From Congeria kusceri (Eukaryota; Mollusca; Bivalvia; Myida; Dreissenidae), in assembly GCA_027627225.1 (NCBI GenBank), contig JAPFQT010000432.1, positions 58,001 through 122,000 of the forward strand: 64,000 bases of DNA, in the 5' to 3' direction. Below are positions 11,075 through 22,379 of the stretch, piece by piece. The notes beneath the pieces are model-generated. The model made no database searches, was not told the origin of the DNA, and saw only the letters and a program-made list of their open reading frames with translations. A program made the translations under genes and the position numbers. Within the stretch, counting starts at the first letter, position 1, and each line of letters begins with the position of its first letter.

Positions 11075-12767
11075 TAGCACCAACATAATATACTTTGTAG
11101 GTAAACCATAACGACTAAGGTCTTTTTTTCAGACAGACCACATGGAGCTTTCATAGGACATGTCTGAATACAACGCCCAGTTTTGTGTCAAAGACACGAA
11201 TAATTTTGTTTTATTGTTTCGACGTGACATTAGCATTCCACGAGTGCGTGAGTGATGAGTGTATGAATAATGGATAGTTAGGTTAAATTAATGGATTCTA
11301 ACGTGTTAGAGTTTAGGGTGTTTTGATCACCTAGGAAACCTCCGATAACTGTTTACCACTAATGTTCTGATTTGGCATACAGTTCTGCACGGAACAACTC
11401 AGAAAGAAGAAACATCGAGCCACAAGATGAACCGTTGACAACGAATATGGTCCGCTGGTCTTACAGGTGCAATTTTTTCTTCGATCAGTACGAAAATTAG
11501 TTCGTTTCAAGAATCTCACATTAGATACATTCGCATTAATGCACTGATTAATGTTGCTCCTAAACATGTGCAACTTTATTAAACTTGTTCCTACATATAC
11601 TTGTATAACATGGAAAAGATACTCAAGAAGACCTTAGCAAGACTAAGAGAAAAAGGAATTGAAAATGGAAACGTGGTAAAGGTACTCATAACATGGAAGG
11701 AAGGATAATGCATGGTGGTGAATAAAAAACGTTCTGACAAAAGATAGCTTTATGTTTGTTTTTTGACCTGCAAAGAAATTCGCTACCAGTGAACAATGCT
11801 AGCGTACAATACTGTTGGGCTGGTGATTGGTTATTTGTACAACATTGCCATTCTCAGCCACATTAGAATAGTGTCACAGATGTGAGCATAGATGTAATAG
11901 TAAAGACCAGTCATTGGATGCATTTTTGTATTTTCATTTAACAGCTTTCAGTACTCTGTCTCTATAAAACTATATACACCATTCATTGAAATACTTTTCC
12001 CACGGTATGGGTATGAATATAATTATAACCGCCAGTTAAAAAATTATGAATTAAAAAACCTTTCTGACACTTTCGTGTTGCAATTATTGGTCTGCGGATA
12101 TCTTTGTATACATATTGTTGTCTTGTTAACGCGCTGTGACTCACACATTTTTACATGTCTGGGAAATATGACATTTTGCGATCATCTAAATTTGAGAACC
12201 TTTAAAACGTTTCTTTGGCAACATTTGAACGTATTAGTATTTTTCACATCGGTTAGCACGTGGGACACTTAATGAACATTTCTCTGATTAGAGAGAATCT
12301 AACGACCTTACCTCCGACACCGTGTACTTGGCGTCTCCATCAATCAGACCTATGTACAGATATTTTATATGACGTTAATGAAACAAAACTAAATATACCC
12401 AAACGGTAAGATAGTTTTTAAAATGTGCATGAATATGTAGGGGTCATTTATTCAACATCTATATCAATCATGAGTTATCTGCGATTTAAACCTCTATGGA
12501 GGCGCTCGTGTTCCATGTTTGTAAAACGATCTTTATATGTGTGTATTATAATTGAAATTATCTAACACCAGTACATATGGTAAAGGTACAAAGTGGCAAC
12601 ATTGTTTTTTTTCTACATTACCCATTGCAATCTGTAACTGCCTACTGTTAGTAAGAATGTTACATACATGTACGCATGTTCGTGCTAACCGTTGCTCCCT
12701 TATATAAAACACACGTTTCGTACTTGTTTTAAACAAAACAGTTTTTAAAGATATTTCTTTTATTTAG
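11075..12767. other. Intron-like stretch, no confident exon
   Basis: A good acceptor (tctttttttcag) ends at 11132 and one frame after it stays open for about 45 codons, but no matching donor and phase were found. A second open stretch from the ATG at 11610 ends before GTAAAG at 11676 but has no acceptor. Either could hide the missing phase 0 to phase 1 exon of the SET/recombinase gene. Confidence 0.35.
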
Positions 12768-13089
12768 AGAAAAGACTGGAACAGTACATTGTGAAGCAAA
12801 TATCTGACGACGAACATGACGATGGAAGTATTACATTGATCGTGAGCAAAACCAGGTACCTAGTGTTACGTTTTTCATGACTGTGTTATTCTGACATTAG
12901 AGTCAATGACTGAGATCGCAGTAAGCTTTTACAACACATGCTATATGGTTTTATAATTTATTTCTATCTCTTGGTGCAGTGAAGATGCAGCAACATCAAC
13001 ATCAACATATATGCACAGTAACAACTCGAGCAAAGCAATGACAGACAGAAGCGCATAAAATGAAGCTGCATCAGAAAAAGAAAGAAAAG
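12768..13089 (+). pseudogene. Two linker exons (12768-12855 and 12980-13089)
   Basis: The first follows tttatttag and ends before GTACCT; it reads KRLEQYIVKQISDDEHDDG and then SITLIVSKT, acidic in the middle. The second follows ttggtgcag and ends before GTACTA; it is Ser/Thr/Asn-rich (ATSTSTYMHSNNSS) and then charged. The phases (1 in, 2 between, 1 out) join exactly to the zinc-finger exon at 13870. An in-frame TAA at 13056-13058 interrupts the second exon. The composition suggests a disordered linker. Confidence 0.55.
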
Positions 13090-13275
13090 GTACTAAATAC
13101 ATGTACTTTTGCCCACTATCATGTCGATATCATTGGGGTATCTTAGACTGTATCCTTTCATTTAAATGAATATACACATTGCAATTTGAAAATGTAAACA
13201 ACGAGCTGTTTCTAGTAGAATTTCATATACACACGTATTTTCGCGCTGATATTTTAATATAAGACATATATCATA

Positions 13276-13725
13276 TTACTGTGCAGGTAGCTTGACCTCC
13301 GGTATAATTAGGGCCCCGCAGATTGTTTTCTCTCCGTCCTTCTGTCCGTCCGTCTGACCGTCAAACCACATTTATTACGTTTTTTCAGTCGATAACGGAT
13401 TTTCTTGAAATTTGTCTTTATCGTAGAGGGTAATTTGTAATTGTGCTTTAACATGTGCGTTAAGATGAGGATTTCAATTGTTCTTCCTCCATTCGCAAAT
13501 TCCTTGGCGCTTTGATTATTTTTCTGTATTGACTGTATAGAGAATATTCCTTGTAAACGCACCTCCTTCTGTTGAGGGTTACGTGTAGTTGTGCGTTAAG
13601 ATGGGGATGTAAAATTTTATAAAAAATACATATATTTTCATTTCCTACCATAACTTTAAAAAACTTACTGGCCCAATCTTCAAACAAGCTTTCATTCGGG
13701 GCCATTTGTCACTCCTGCGACAAAG
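13276..13725. repeat. Interspersed repeat with an internal partial duplication
   Basis: This is an intronic block beginning near 'attagggccccgcagattg' and ending near 'ggggccatttgtcactcctg'. It contains a ctccgtcc/ctgtccgtcc run and two related segments around 'tgtgcgttaagatg(a/g)gga' (about 13,440-13,490 and 13,575-13,612). The look is of a dispersed mollusc repeat; no coding content. Confidence 0.45.
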
Positions 13726-13869
13726 TTCCAGTTGTTTTTGTCTCATGATACTCTACTATTTAGTGCTAACTTGAATAAGTATTATTTGTAACATAATACG
13801 TGTTAACGTCATAAAATAACCAATATCTAGTGTCACCGCGTTGTGTCATGGTTGTTCTTCTTTTACCAG

Positions 13870-15356
13870 GGAAACCTAAACGATCCTGTCCATTTCGTGG
13901 TTTTTTTTCGGCCAAATTACCTGATCATATGAAAAGTCAGCATACATCTGAAAAGGAAGTAATTGCTGCAATGAAATTACCAAAGCCAGAACAACATCAT
14001 GCATTTGCCAGTTCGAGAACGAAGGGTATATATCTAGCAAATATGAAACAAATAAGAGATGGAAATACAAAGGATTTAATTCGAGAAAGAAAACAATGGA
14101 ATGATGAGATCGTTACATGTTCAGTGTGTAAAGCGTTTTTATCGAAGACATCCTTTTACAAACACAATAAAAAATGTCATTCAGCTGTTTCAGAAGCGTC
14201 ATCAAGCGCAATAAATGTTACTCTCATGCAATATGAAAACACTGGTGAAAAATACGTAGACTATCAGGCAAAAATTTTGAGTCGATTTTGTGACAATGGT
14301 GTCGGCAACATGTGTAGAAATAAAATACATTTGAAGGATTTTGGCTTCCACAGATATATTGCAAAGGGCGGTAACCAGAGCAAAGAGGCTGAAAAAAATA
14401 ATCTCTTATGACAATGTTAAGACAGTTAGCAAATCTGTTTTTGGACTTCAAAGATATATACAGAAATAAAACGAAAAAATACTGCACATCCATCACAAAA
14501 ATGTTTGTTAGAGACAATTTTGAATTTCTAAAAGAGGTTTTGCAGAGCCGTAAGGACTCCAAAAATGACTTGAAGTCATCTCTAGGGTATACAATGAAGA
14601 AGTTTGCTAAGTTTAAATATATATCCGTGGGAGAAGACAGGACAGAAACGAGGAAGCCAAAAGAATTACCTGTTGAGGAAGACGTACAAACGTTAACCAA
14701 TTATGTGCTACATACATTAAGAGAACTAACAACAGATAGATACAATTTTATTTCAAACGACGAATTTACACTTCTCAGAAATTTAGTTTTCTGTCGAGTT
14801 ACATTATTTAATGCTAGAATAGGTGGAGAACCCAGTAGAATGACTCTTGAACAATGGTTGGAAGCGGAGAATGATGAATGGCTGGGTAAGTGTACGGACT
14901 CGGATCTATCAAAACAGGAGCGTAAAATGCTCAAAACCATGAAAGTCGCGTAGCAGACAGGCAAAAGGGACGAAAGTCTGATCCCTGTTCTTTTTCCAGA
15001 AGATACAATCCCAGGCTTGCGAATGCTTGCAGATCCAGAAATAAGGAAAGATGGTGGCGTTAACAAATACAACAAATTTCTTTTCCCATGTACGAATTTG
15101 TCAGACAAACATGTGATCGGGTCCGACAGCATCAGGATTATATGTGCAAAGGCTTTGGTAGAAACGTTAACAGCAACAAAGTTTCGTCATCGAGTGTCGA
15201 CCAAATATGCACAACTTGAAACGGACGAGCAGGTAAGGGGTGCCTTTTACCGCCACATGGGACATAGTGATGCAATCAACAGAAATGTGTACCAGTGTCC
15301 TCCGGCCGTATTAGAAGTCACACAAGTTGGAAGATTCTTTCACAACATTGACATAG
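13870..15356 (+). pseudogene. Zinc-finger motifs plus tyrosine-recombinase-like core
   Basis: The exon follows cttcttttaccag and ends with a G before GTATGC. N-terminal part: a CPF-x-GFFSAKLPDHMKSQH finger whose second Cys is Arg (CGT, 13896-13898), then a complete CSVC...H...CH finger (about 14118-14182). After a one-base loss near 14403 comes an alpha-helical stretch and then the core: NARIGGEP with the box I-type Arg (14816-14818), FRHRVST (Arg-His at 15185-15190), HMGHS (His at 15263-15265), and NRNVYQ with the nucleophile-type Tyr (15290-15292). This order matches tyrosine recombinases such as phage integrases and Cryptons, although the usual His three residues before the second Arg is Thr. 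TAG at 14951-14953 replaces a codon between two well-conserved stretches. Confidence 0.7.
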
Positions 15357-16437
15357 GTATGCACATATTTATGAATAACTAAAAATATACTATTTTTGTA
15401 AAACATTGTGTGCACACGGTATTGACAAGCGACTGTCCAAATGCGATTGGCTATTTTCGGTGATTTTGATTAATGTAAACAGACAAAAAATGCCATAATC
15501 TGATGGCATGCATTGATTGAGTAGTAGTTATAACAGTGTATATAAATGTCCAATTCTGATATTCTACTGCATAATTATATTGATTTAAAAACTAGTTATT
15601 GCATAGTGGTAACAACAACCTGTTAATATGTTTTAAGAATGCGAGTGTATGAGATCCCAGATTACCAAATGATTATCCGGAACTTAATGGGTTTTGGTCC
15701 TTCTATGTGCTGTGTACCTTTCACTTTTAGTAGGAGAAATAATTTTTGTTTATAAAGGTCATTTTAAAATAAGAACAAACGCGCGCGTCCGTTTAAGTTT
15801 GATCCGCATGCTTTACTTGGATAATACATTCATTGTATATGGCAGTACATGTTGTTATGACGGGCAAAAAGAAATATAAAAATAAAATGTACATGGAAGT
15901 AGATACAGGTCCGAGTTATCGTCTTTTCAGTAAAGATATGTCGTAAAATTTTCATAAACAAATACAAAATCAAAATCCCCTAAAATCAACCGATGTCAAA
16001 ATGGTCAACTGTGCAAAATAAATGCTCAAACAGTTACATGATCGCAAAATGTCACAGGTTCTGACACGAGGTGACGTCACGGAGATTACTAGATTAGTGT
16101 TTACTAAAGTTAAGCAAAGTTAGCAAGTTTTAGAAAACTTGAGCCACCGGCTTGGTGAGTGGTTCATACGTTTTCATGCCGAACAAATAAACTTATCTTT
16201 ATTCAACACTTACGTAATATTTTATTTGTCCCAGTTTTTATTTTTATTTTGCAAATATACGAAATAATACATACTAAATAAAAAGAAAAACATAAAGTGA
16301 CGTCATAAAATAGCGTTACTAGATTGCGCGTGTTGTAATAAATCAAAGTTCATTCACCAGGGATTCATTTCGTTATATTACGTTTAAATTTTATATCATT
16401 ACTCAATGGAAAACTGTTAACCTGATTATGCTGACAG
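15357..16437. other. Intron-like stretch with two TGACGTCA sites
   Basis: No gene seen. TGACGTCA (a full CRE palindrome) occurs at 16072-16079 and 16298-16305, each followed by 'ttactagatt', so about 35 bp look duplicated 226 bp apart. A 61-codon open frame at 15694-15879 has no recognisable content. Confidence 0.4.
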
Positions 16438-17298
16438 AAACACAAGAACAATCAAACCAAATAATGGAACAGATCACAAACACAATGACAAGAAACGGTA
16501 AGCTATTCTTTTGTGTTTGCCCATAGTAATTTTCTGTAGTTAAACCTCACATAATGAAAACAGTGTTCCGTCATACTAATATAATGACTCTTAGCCCGGA
16601 CATCTCGTTCATAGACCTGGTTCATAGAACTTGTGCTTAACCTACAGAGCTTTCCGGCCCTCATAAACCCCTTAAGTGTTCTAATGCCATATCGCCGCCA
16701 CTGTGGTTTTGGTTATCTTGGTTAACAGCTCTGGTAAGGTAGTCATTGTTGCATATCAGTCTTTTTTTTTTCTTATGCTATGCTTAATGATGTGTACTCA
16801 CTTGTTAATAAAACTATTTTGCCAACAAAACATGGGCTTTGTTTGGTAAATTACGACGGGCTACTTTGGCGGTTTGTAAAGTGTAAAGTGTCCGTTATAC
16901 AGAAAACTTTTTTTTCAGGATGTTGTGTCTATGTTTACAAACATTATTTACAGAATTAATTTGGACGTATTCACAAGTATCTTCTCCTGTACAGAATCAA
17001 CCATGCGGGAATCGTTTGCTTCAAAAATGCACGATTCGGATTCTACAGAAATAAGCAGTGGCGGAGAAATTTACATCTCAATGGTAGGTTAGCATAATTA
17101 TAGTAATATTTCTCAGAGTTTTCCTTACTTTATTAAACAAAATATTCAACAATATTTAAAGGATTCGAAAATAACTAATGACGAATCATCTGTCTGCTAA
17201 ATTAATTATACTCCTATTGATAAATTGCTGAGTTATAAAATTTGCTTTTGTTTAGGATGGTGAAGAAATCTCAATTGACAAAGGTTCACATATTGAAG
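16438..17298 (+). CDS. Three small linker exons (16438-16497, 16995-17083, 17256-17298)
   Basis: Acceptors gctgacag, ctcctgtacag and ttttgtttag; donors GTAAGC, GTAGGT and GTACGA. The phases run 1-1, 1-0 and 0-1 and follow in order from the recombinase exon (ends phase 1) to the C-terminal exon at 19668 (enters phase 1). The product is acidic and Ser/Thr-rich with a Gln/Asn-rich start (TQEQSNQIMEQITNTMTRN) and then EISSGGEIYISM and DGEEISIDKGSHIE, probably a flexible linker. No stops occur in these exons. Confidence 0.5.
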
Positions 17299-17339
17299 GT
17301 ACGACCCATAATTTTAATTATTGTCTTTACCAGTGCTTT

Positions 17340-18160
17340 TTAGCTCACCTGAGCACAAAGTGCTCATGGTGAGATTTTGTGATTGCCCGTTGTCCGTCGT
17401 GCGTGCGTGCGTGCGTGCGTGTGTGCGTGCGTGCGTGCGTCGTCAACTTTTTATTCAAACAACATCTCCTCCTAAACCGCTTGGCAGATTTTCACCACAC
17501 TTCACAGGAATGATCCTTGTGGAGACTTCTTTCAAGGTTGTTCAAATATTTCCTGTCCGCTAAATATGCAGGTCACCAGAGATAAAAAATGGATTTAAAA
17601 AATAAAAACTTTAAAAACCTTCTTCTATGAAACCGCAAGGCTCAGAGCTTTCATATTTGATATGTGACATCCTCTAGAGGTTCCCTACAAAGATTATTCA
17701 AATTATGCCTCAGGGGCAAAACGATCCACGCCCAGGGCGTCACATGATTTATATAGAATACGTATCAAAATGACTTTAAATATTTTCTCCTCTGAAACCA
17801 CAAGGCCCAGAGGTTTCATATTTGGTATGTAACATCCTATAGTGGTCCTCTACAAAGATCATTCAAATTATGCCCCGGGCGTCAAAACTGGCCACTCCCC
17901 GGGGTTCTCATGGTTTATGTAAGATATATAGCAAAATGACTTTACAAATAGTCTCCTCTGAACCCGCAATGCCCAGAGGTTTCATATTTGGCATGTAACA
18001 TCCTTTAGTGGTCCTTCACAAAGTTTGTTCAAATTATGCCCCATGGGTCAAAACTGACCACACCCCAGGGGTCACATTGTTTATTTAGACATAAATAGCA
18101 TAATGACTTTAAAAATCTCCTCTGAAACCGCATGGCCTAGAGGTTTCATATTTGATTCAT
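17340..18160. repeat. Bivalve-type tandem repeat, about four units of ~160-170 bp
   Basis: It begins with a near-palindrome (gctcacctgagcacaaag followed by tgctcatggtgag), then a (GTGC)n run at 17398-17441. Diverged units follow that share 'aaccgca(a)ggcc(c)agaggtttcatatttg', 'acatcc', 'tggtcc' and 'attcaaattatgcc'. This head-plus-array organisation is familiar from bivalve genomes; it sits in an intron here. Confidence 0.7.
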
Positions 18161-19667
18161 CGTACAGTTGCAGAATGTTTATAAAATGTTAAATTGCGAT
18201 ATTTTGGAGGTTAGTACATAAGAAAAACGCTAAAATATAGCTTGAATATATGTCATATTAAATATATGTGTTATATTCAGATAATTAATGTGACTGCACG
18301 AGAATGGCCATACGACTAAGGACATGGGATTTTCTTTCAAGAACCATTAACTTCTTGGCTATTTTATGAAATGTACATGATACTTTCAGAGTTAACGAAT
18401 CATTCCTTCATTCCGTTGTTGTTTATATACCCAGGGACACATTGCAATGTGTAAAGTCTAAACTTAATAAAGTTTACATGTATAAGAATAACTAATATTT
18501 ATTTTGTTTCAGCATATTGGCAGGAACTTTGGCAAAAGGATTAAGGTTTTAGTAATTTATGCTGATAAAAAACATGTCTCAATAAGAAATGGGGTATTTA
18601 ATGAGAATATAGCAGAACTCAGCTATTTAATCAAACTGAAAATTTTAGTAAGTGTCTAATTCATAAATAAAATTGTTGCTATTCCGTTTATGAATTAAAT
18701 GGTCTGATTAAAGGATGGCATGTCTGTATTTGGGTTTGAATTTCCGTCCACTCCTCTCTTGCCTCTCTATTTATATGACCAATTCATGTGGAGAAACACG
18801 TATATTATGACAATATGTCATTCTGAGTTGGTAATGAACTCGCCAGATATGAGATTCTTGAAATGGACGGTAGCATTTCGTGAATTGAAGTCTAACTAAT
18901 ATTGTTTTAGTATTCTCGATATGTACCTGTTATTTGTGTGTATATGTATTATGACTAGCATAATGATTTAAAAAGAAGCCTGATATAATTTTGTTGGTCT
19001 GTTATAGCGGTGCGATATAACGGGAAACAATATCACATCTTTTCGGGAAAATGCATCATAAGAAGGTGTATGACACTCACATACAAGTCTAGTATATTAA
19101 ATGTGTTAGTTAGAAAGATTAAGGTATTTTGCATATAAATTATTTTGAGAATTGTCTAGCTGGGAATGGAAAACAGAAGGCTGTTTTATTTTACTGTTCA
19201 GTGCTTATATTCTTCAATGCTGGTACATACACAAATATTAAAACCTGCTCTTGCCAGAAACCAATGGGTATTTCTTAATACTTTTAAGGAAATGCGCTTC
19301 TGTTCTGTGTCAAAATCCTCAAGCTAGTTTGATTTTTCGAAGAAACATTGCTTCCTCAGTGAGGGTTTTGAATCCATATATGGCTATGTTGAAATCATGG
19401 AAACGTTTCGTGTCTAAAACCACTGCATATTAAAGTAATATTGTTTCTTGTATAACCCTCTAAAAGTACTTTGAGACATTTATATTTGCGAAAATGTGAC
19501 GTTTAGTTTTGTTGTACGGCTCTACAGAAAATCTAATATGGTTTTGTTGTCTATCGAAGCTTTGAAAATTATGCCAGAACACAAGTGACACGTTTGCTAC
19601 AGATAACCATTGGTTAAACTCAGTTAAGCGATCTAATGCCATCGTTGCCCTCTTCTTTTATTAATAG
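18161..19667. other. Intron-like stretch with one ambiguous open block
   Basis: After the acceptor tttgtttcag (ends 18512) a phase-0 frame is open to a strong GTAAGT donor at 18648 (about 45 codons, KRIKVLVIYADKKHVS...). It does not fit the phase of the exons on either side, which join directly to each other. It could be an alternative exon or chance. Nothing else is seen. Confidence 0.3.
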
Positions 19668-20204
19668 TTTGACGGTAAACTGTATGGAAAGAAGAAGATA
19701 CCCAACGGCTGAACATATACTTTTCCAGTACAGTACACGACATTTCTAAATGGGACACTAAAGAAAATTTACCAGGTGGGTGAAATTATAAAATATGTGG
19801 ATCTCCAGTTTTAAGGATCACAATTAACAAAAGTCGCAATGCAGGTTCTAGTTATGAAAGTAAATTCAACTTGTATTCGGCAATTTTTAGAACAAAATAT
19901 ATAATGTGATCTTATGACCACAGATCAAATACTTTCATTTTGTATAGCATTGTTGTGGTCACGATACCAAACTTGGTACTAATAAGTGTAATTAACAACC
20001 ACCATTTCATCTTCAGCTTTGTAATTACACTCACAATTTTACATTTTAGGATACTCCGGAATTCGGGAATTTATTCGTTTTCATCCTGATATTCACGCTG
20101 ATCTGCCTCTCGCTGAACGATTAAAAGTAATACACGCTAAACTATATAATGAACGTAACAAGTCCAGAAGAATAGCTCTTTTGAATTCAACACAAATGAA
20201 ATGA
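19668..20204 (+). pseudogene. C-terminal conserved exons (19668-19775 and 20050-20204)
   Basis: The first exon reads, after two stop codons (TGA 19670-19672 and TAA 19676-19678, each one A-to-T change from AGA and AAA), VWKEEDTQRLNIYFSSTV and on to TKENLP, ending with a G before GTGGGT. The second follows tacattttag and reads YSGIREFIRFHPDIHADLPL, continuing with a basic tail (ERNKSRR) to TGA at 20202-20204. The W-x-EED-T start and the PGY...NERxKSRR end form a compact conserved module that, as far as I recall, closes proteins with the same recombinase-like core. The frame is fixed by phase 1 at both junctions. Confidence 0.6.
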
Positions 20205-20562
20205 AACAAATGTGGTGCAACACATATTTATAATGTATGGCAACAACTTTTAAAAATTAGAAAGTTATGTTACAAGAAAGACCTTTGTGATTTAAATGAG
20301 GACAGAGGACCATAGTCTGTGGACAAGAAGATCAATATAAACTATTGTTGGAATATATAATGGTACCTTATAAGTTAGTTGCATTCTTAAACTGTTGGGT
20401 CCAGTTTCTTGAAGGCTTTACTCTTTTAAAGTATATCATCAATCAAAATTCCTATTTAACAACCAAAAGTAGAATTTATTTAGATTATCGGACATGCAAA
20501 TTATTGCAATATGAAAATACTGAGCTAAAGCAAAACCAGCTTCAACATACTTAATATTTTTT

Positions 20563-20568
20563 AATAAA
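20563..20568 (+). terminator. AATAAA, possible polyadenylation signal
   Basis: It lies about 360 bases after the TGA at 20202-20204 and is a canonical signal in a reasonable position for the 3' end of the spliced gene. AT-rich sequence makes chance matches common. Confidence 0.3.
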
Positions 20569-20689
20569 TCGGACCCTCGGTTGAACTCTATGTTATTAGT
20601 GTAAACTGTATTGGCCAATTAAAGTACATATATACTAAAGTGCATACATATCTTGCAGACACATAACAAACACTTCCTGGTTAGCATTT

Positions 20690-22012
20690 TAAGCTCGACT
20701 ATTCGAAGAAAAGGTGAGCTTTCCTACTACCCCCGGCGTCGGCGTCTGAATTTGGTTAAAGTGTGTATTCAAAAGTATTTATCTTCGAAACTACATAAGT
20801 TATTCACTTGAAACTTGTAACTTTCATCAATTCCAGTATCATGGGCAACATTCCCATAACTCTATTTTGTATTTTTACAGAGTTATGCCCCCTTTTTACA
20901 TAGATTTTCAAGTTAAAGTTTATATTCAAAAGTTGTGTAACTGCAGTTCTACATAAGTTATTCTCTTGAAACTTGGAATATACCTTTGTCATTAATTCCA
21001 GTATCAGGAGCAACATCTCCCATAATCGTGCTTTGTCTTTTGACAAAGTAATGCCGTTTTGTCATATAGATTGTCTGGTTCAAGTTTAAATTCAAAAGTT
21101 GTCTAACTTCAAAACCACACAAGTTGTTCACTTGAAACTTGGAATATACCTGTGTCATCAACTCCAGTATCAGAAGTAATATTCTCCATAACTTGGTTTT
21201 GTCTTTTGATAGAGTTACGTCTCTTTTTCACATTGATATTCTGGTTGAAGTTCATATTTAAAAGTTTTGTAACTTTACAACTACATAAGTTATTGTTTTG
21301 AAACTTGGAATATACTTTTGACCTCAACTCCAGTATCAGGAGCAACATTTCCCATAACCATGTTTTTTATTCTGACAGAGTCATGCCCATTTTTCATATA
21401 GATTTTCTGGTTAAATTTTTTTTTCAAAAGTTTTGTAACTGCAGAACTACATAAGTTATTCGCTTGAATCTTGGAATATACTTCTTTCATCAATTCCAGT
21501 GTCCGGGGCAACATAGATTTACTGGTTAAAGTTTATATTCAAAAGTTTTGTAACTACATATGTTATTCACTTAAAACTTGGAATATATCTGTGTCATCAA
21601 CTCCAGTATCAGGGGCAACATTCCCTATAGCTCTTTGTATTTTGACAGAGTTATACCCCTTTATCACATATATTTCTTGTTAAAATTTATATTAAAAGGT
21701 TTTGTAATTTTAGAACTACATAAGTTATTCACTTGCAACATGGACTATATCTGTGTCATCAACACCTTATCAGGTGCAACATTCCCTATAACTTTGTTTT
21801 GCATTTTGATAGAGGTATGCCCACTTGTTCCAAAGTCTTCAAATTAATAAACTACACAAGATGTTTACTTGAAACTTGGTAAATTTTGATGACATAATTG
21901 CCATAACTCAGTTTTGTATGTCCACAAGTGTATGCCCCTTCCACTTTCAAACATATGTACCAACTGAAATACTTCAAAGAGTGGAGCGTGCTGTCCTCTG
22001 ACAGCTCTTGTT
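20690..22012. repeat. Tandem array, about seven units of ~175-185 bp
   Basis: Units share 'ttcaaaagtt(t)tgtaact', 'actacataagttattcacttgaaacttg', 'catcaa(c/t)tccagtatcaggggcaacat', 'ttttgacagagttatgccc' and 'acatagattttctgg'. The block opens with 'gtgagctttcctactacccccggcgtcggcgtc' and closes with 'gtggagcgtgctgtcctctgacagctcttgtt', a head and tail often seen on such arrays in bivalves. All short open frames inside, on both strands, are by-products of the repeat. Confidence 0.85.
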
Positions 22013-22379
22013 GACACGTGTTATTACTGACTTGTAAGCTTACTCAGCGAGTTTTACACTCCAGAACACTTTCTAAAATAAACTAAGTATTTCATAGATT
22101 AATATCTAGGTTATTTTTTACGCTCATTAAAGCTTTATTTTCTATGTATGCATTAAATTGAAATACATGTATACTGGAAAATATATAAAAACTCTGCTTT
22201 AAAAGAGTTTAGTATTTTAATTGTATGTATTACATGAACTAAATTGTCTATATTTGATTATCATGTTGTAGCCATGTTGTTGAATTGTTTTTTAAGTGTT
22301 ATATATACATGTATATAGCTACTGAAATAGACAAACTACAGTGTACATTTTGCGATGAACGTCGTATAACATATAATTA

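Larger units (their letters stand above)
6325..20204 (+). pseudogene. Spliced SET / repeat / zinc-finger / tyrosine-recombinase-like gene, disrupted
   Basis: Proposed exons: 6325-6397, 6806-6963, 8009-8201 (or stop at 8249), 8585-9148, 10591-10644, 12768-12855, 12980-13089, 13870-15356, 16438-16497, 16995-17083, 17256-17298, 19668-19775 and 20050-20204. Every junction is phase-consistent except 10644 to 12768, which needs a phase 0 to phase 1 exon that I did not find. Lesions: one extra base in an A8 run (6827-6834), TGA at 6959, TAA at 13056, a one-base loss near 14403, TAG at 14951, and TGA and TAA early in the 19668 exon. The C-terminal block matches my recollection of an uncharacterised bivalve/fish family that also has the RHRVST...MGHS core. 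The first and second halves could still be two adjacent genes. Confidence 0.55.

Noticed and set aside
18513..18647. Open block with good acceptor and GTAAGT donor
   Set aside because: Its phase fits neither neighbour, and the neighbours join directly to each other in phase; kept only as a possible alternative exon.
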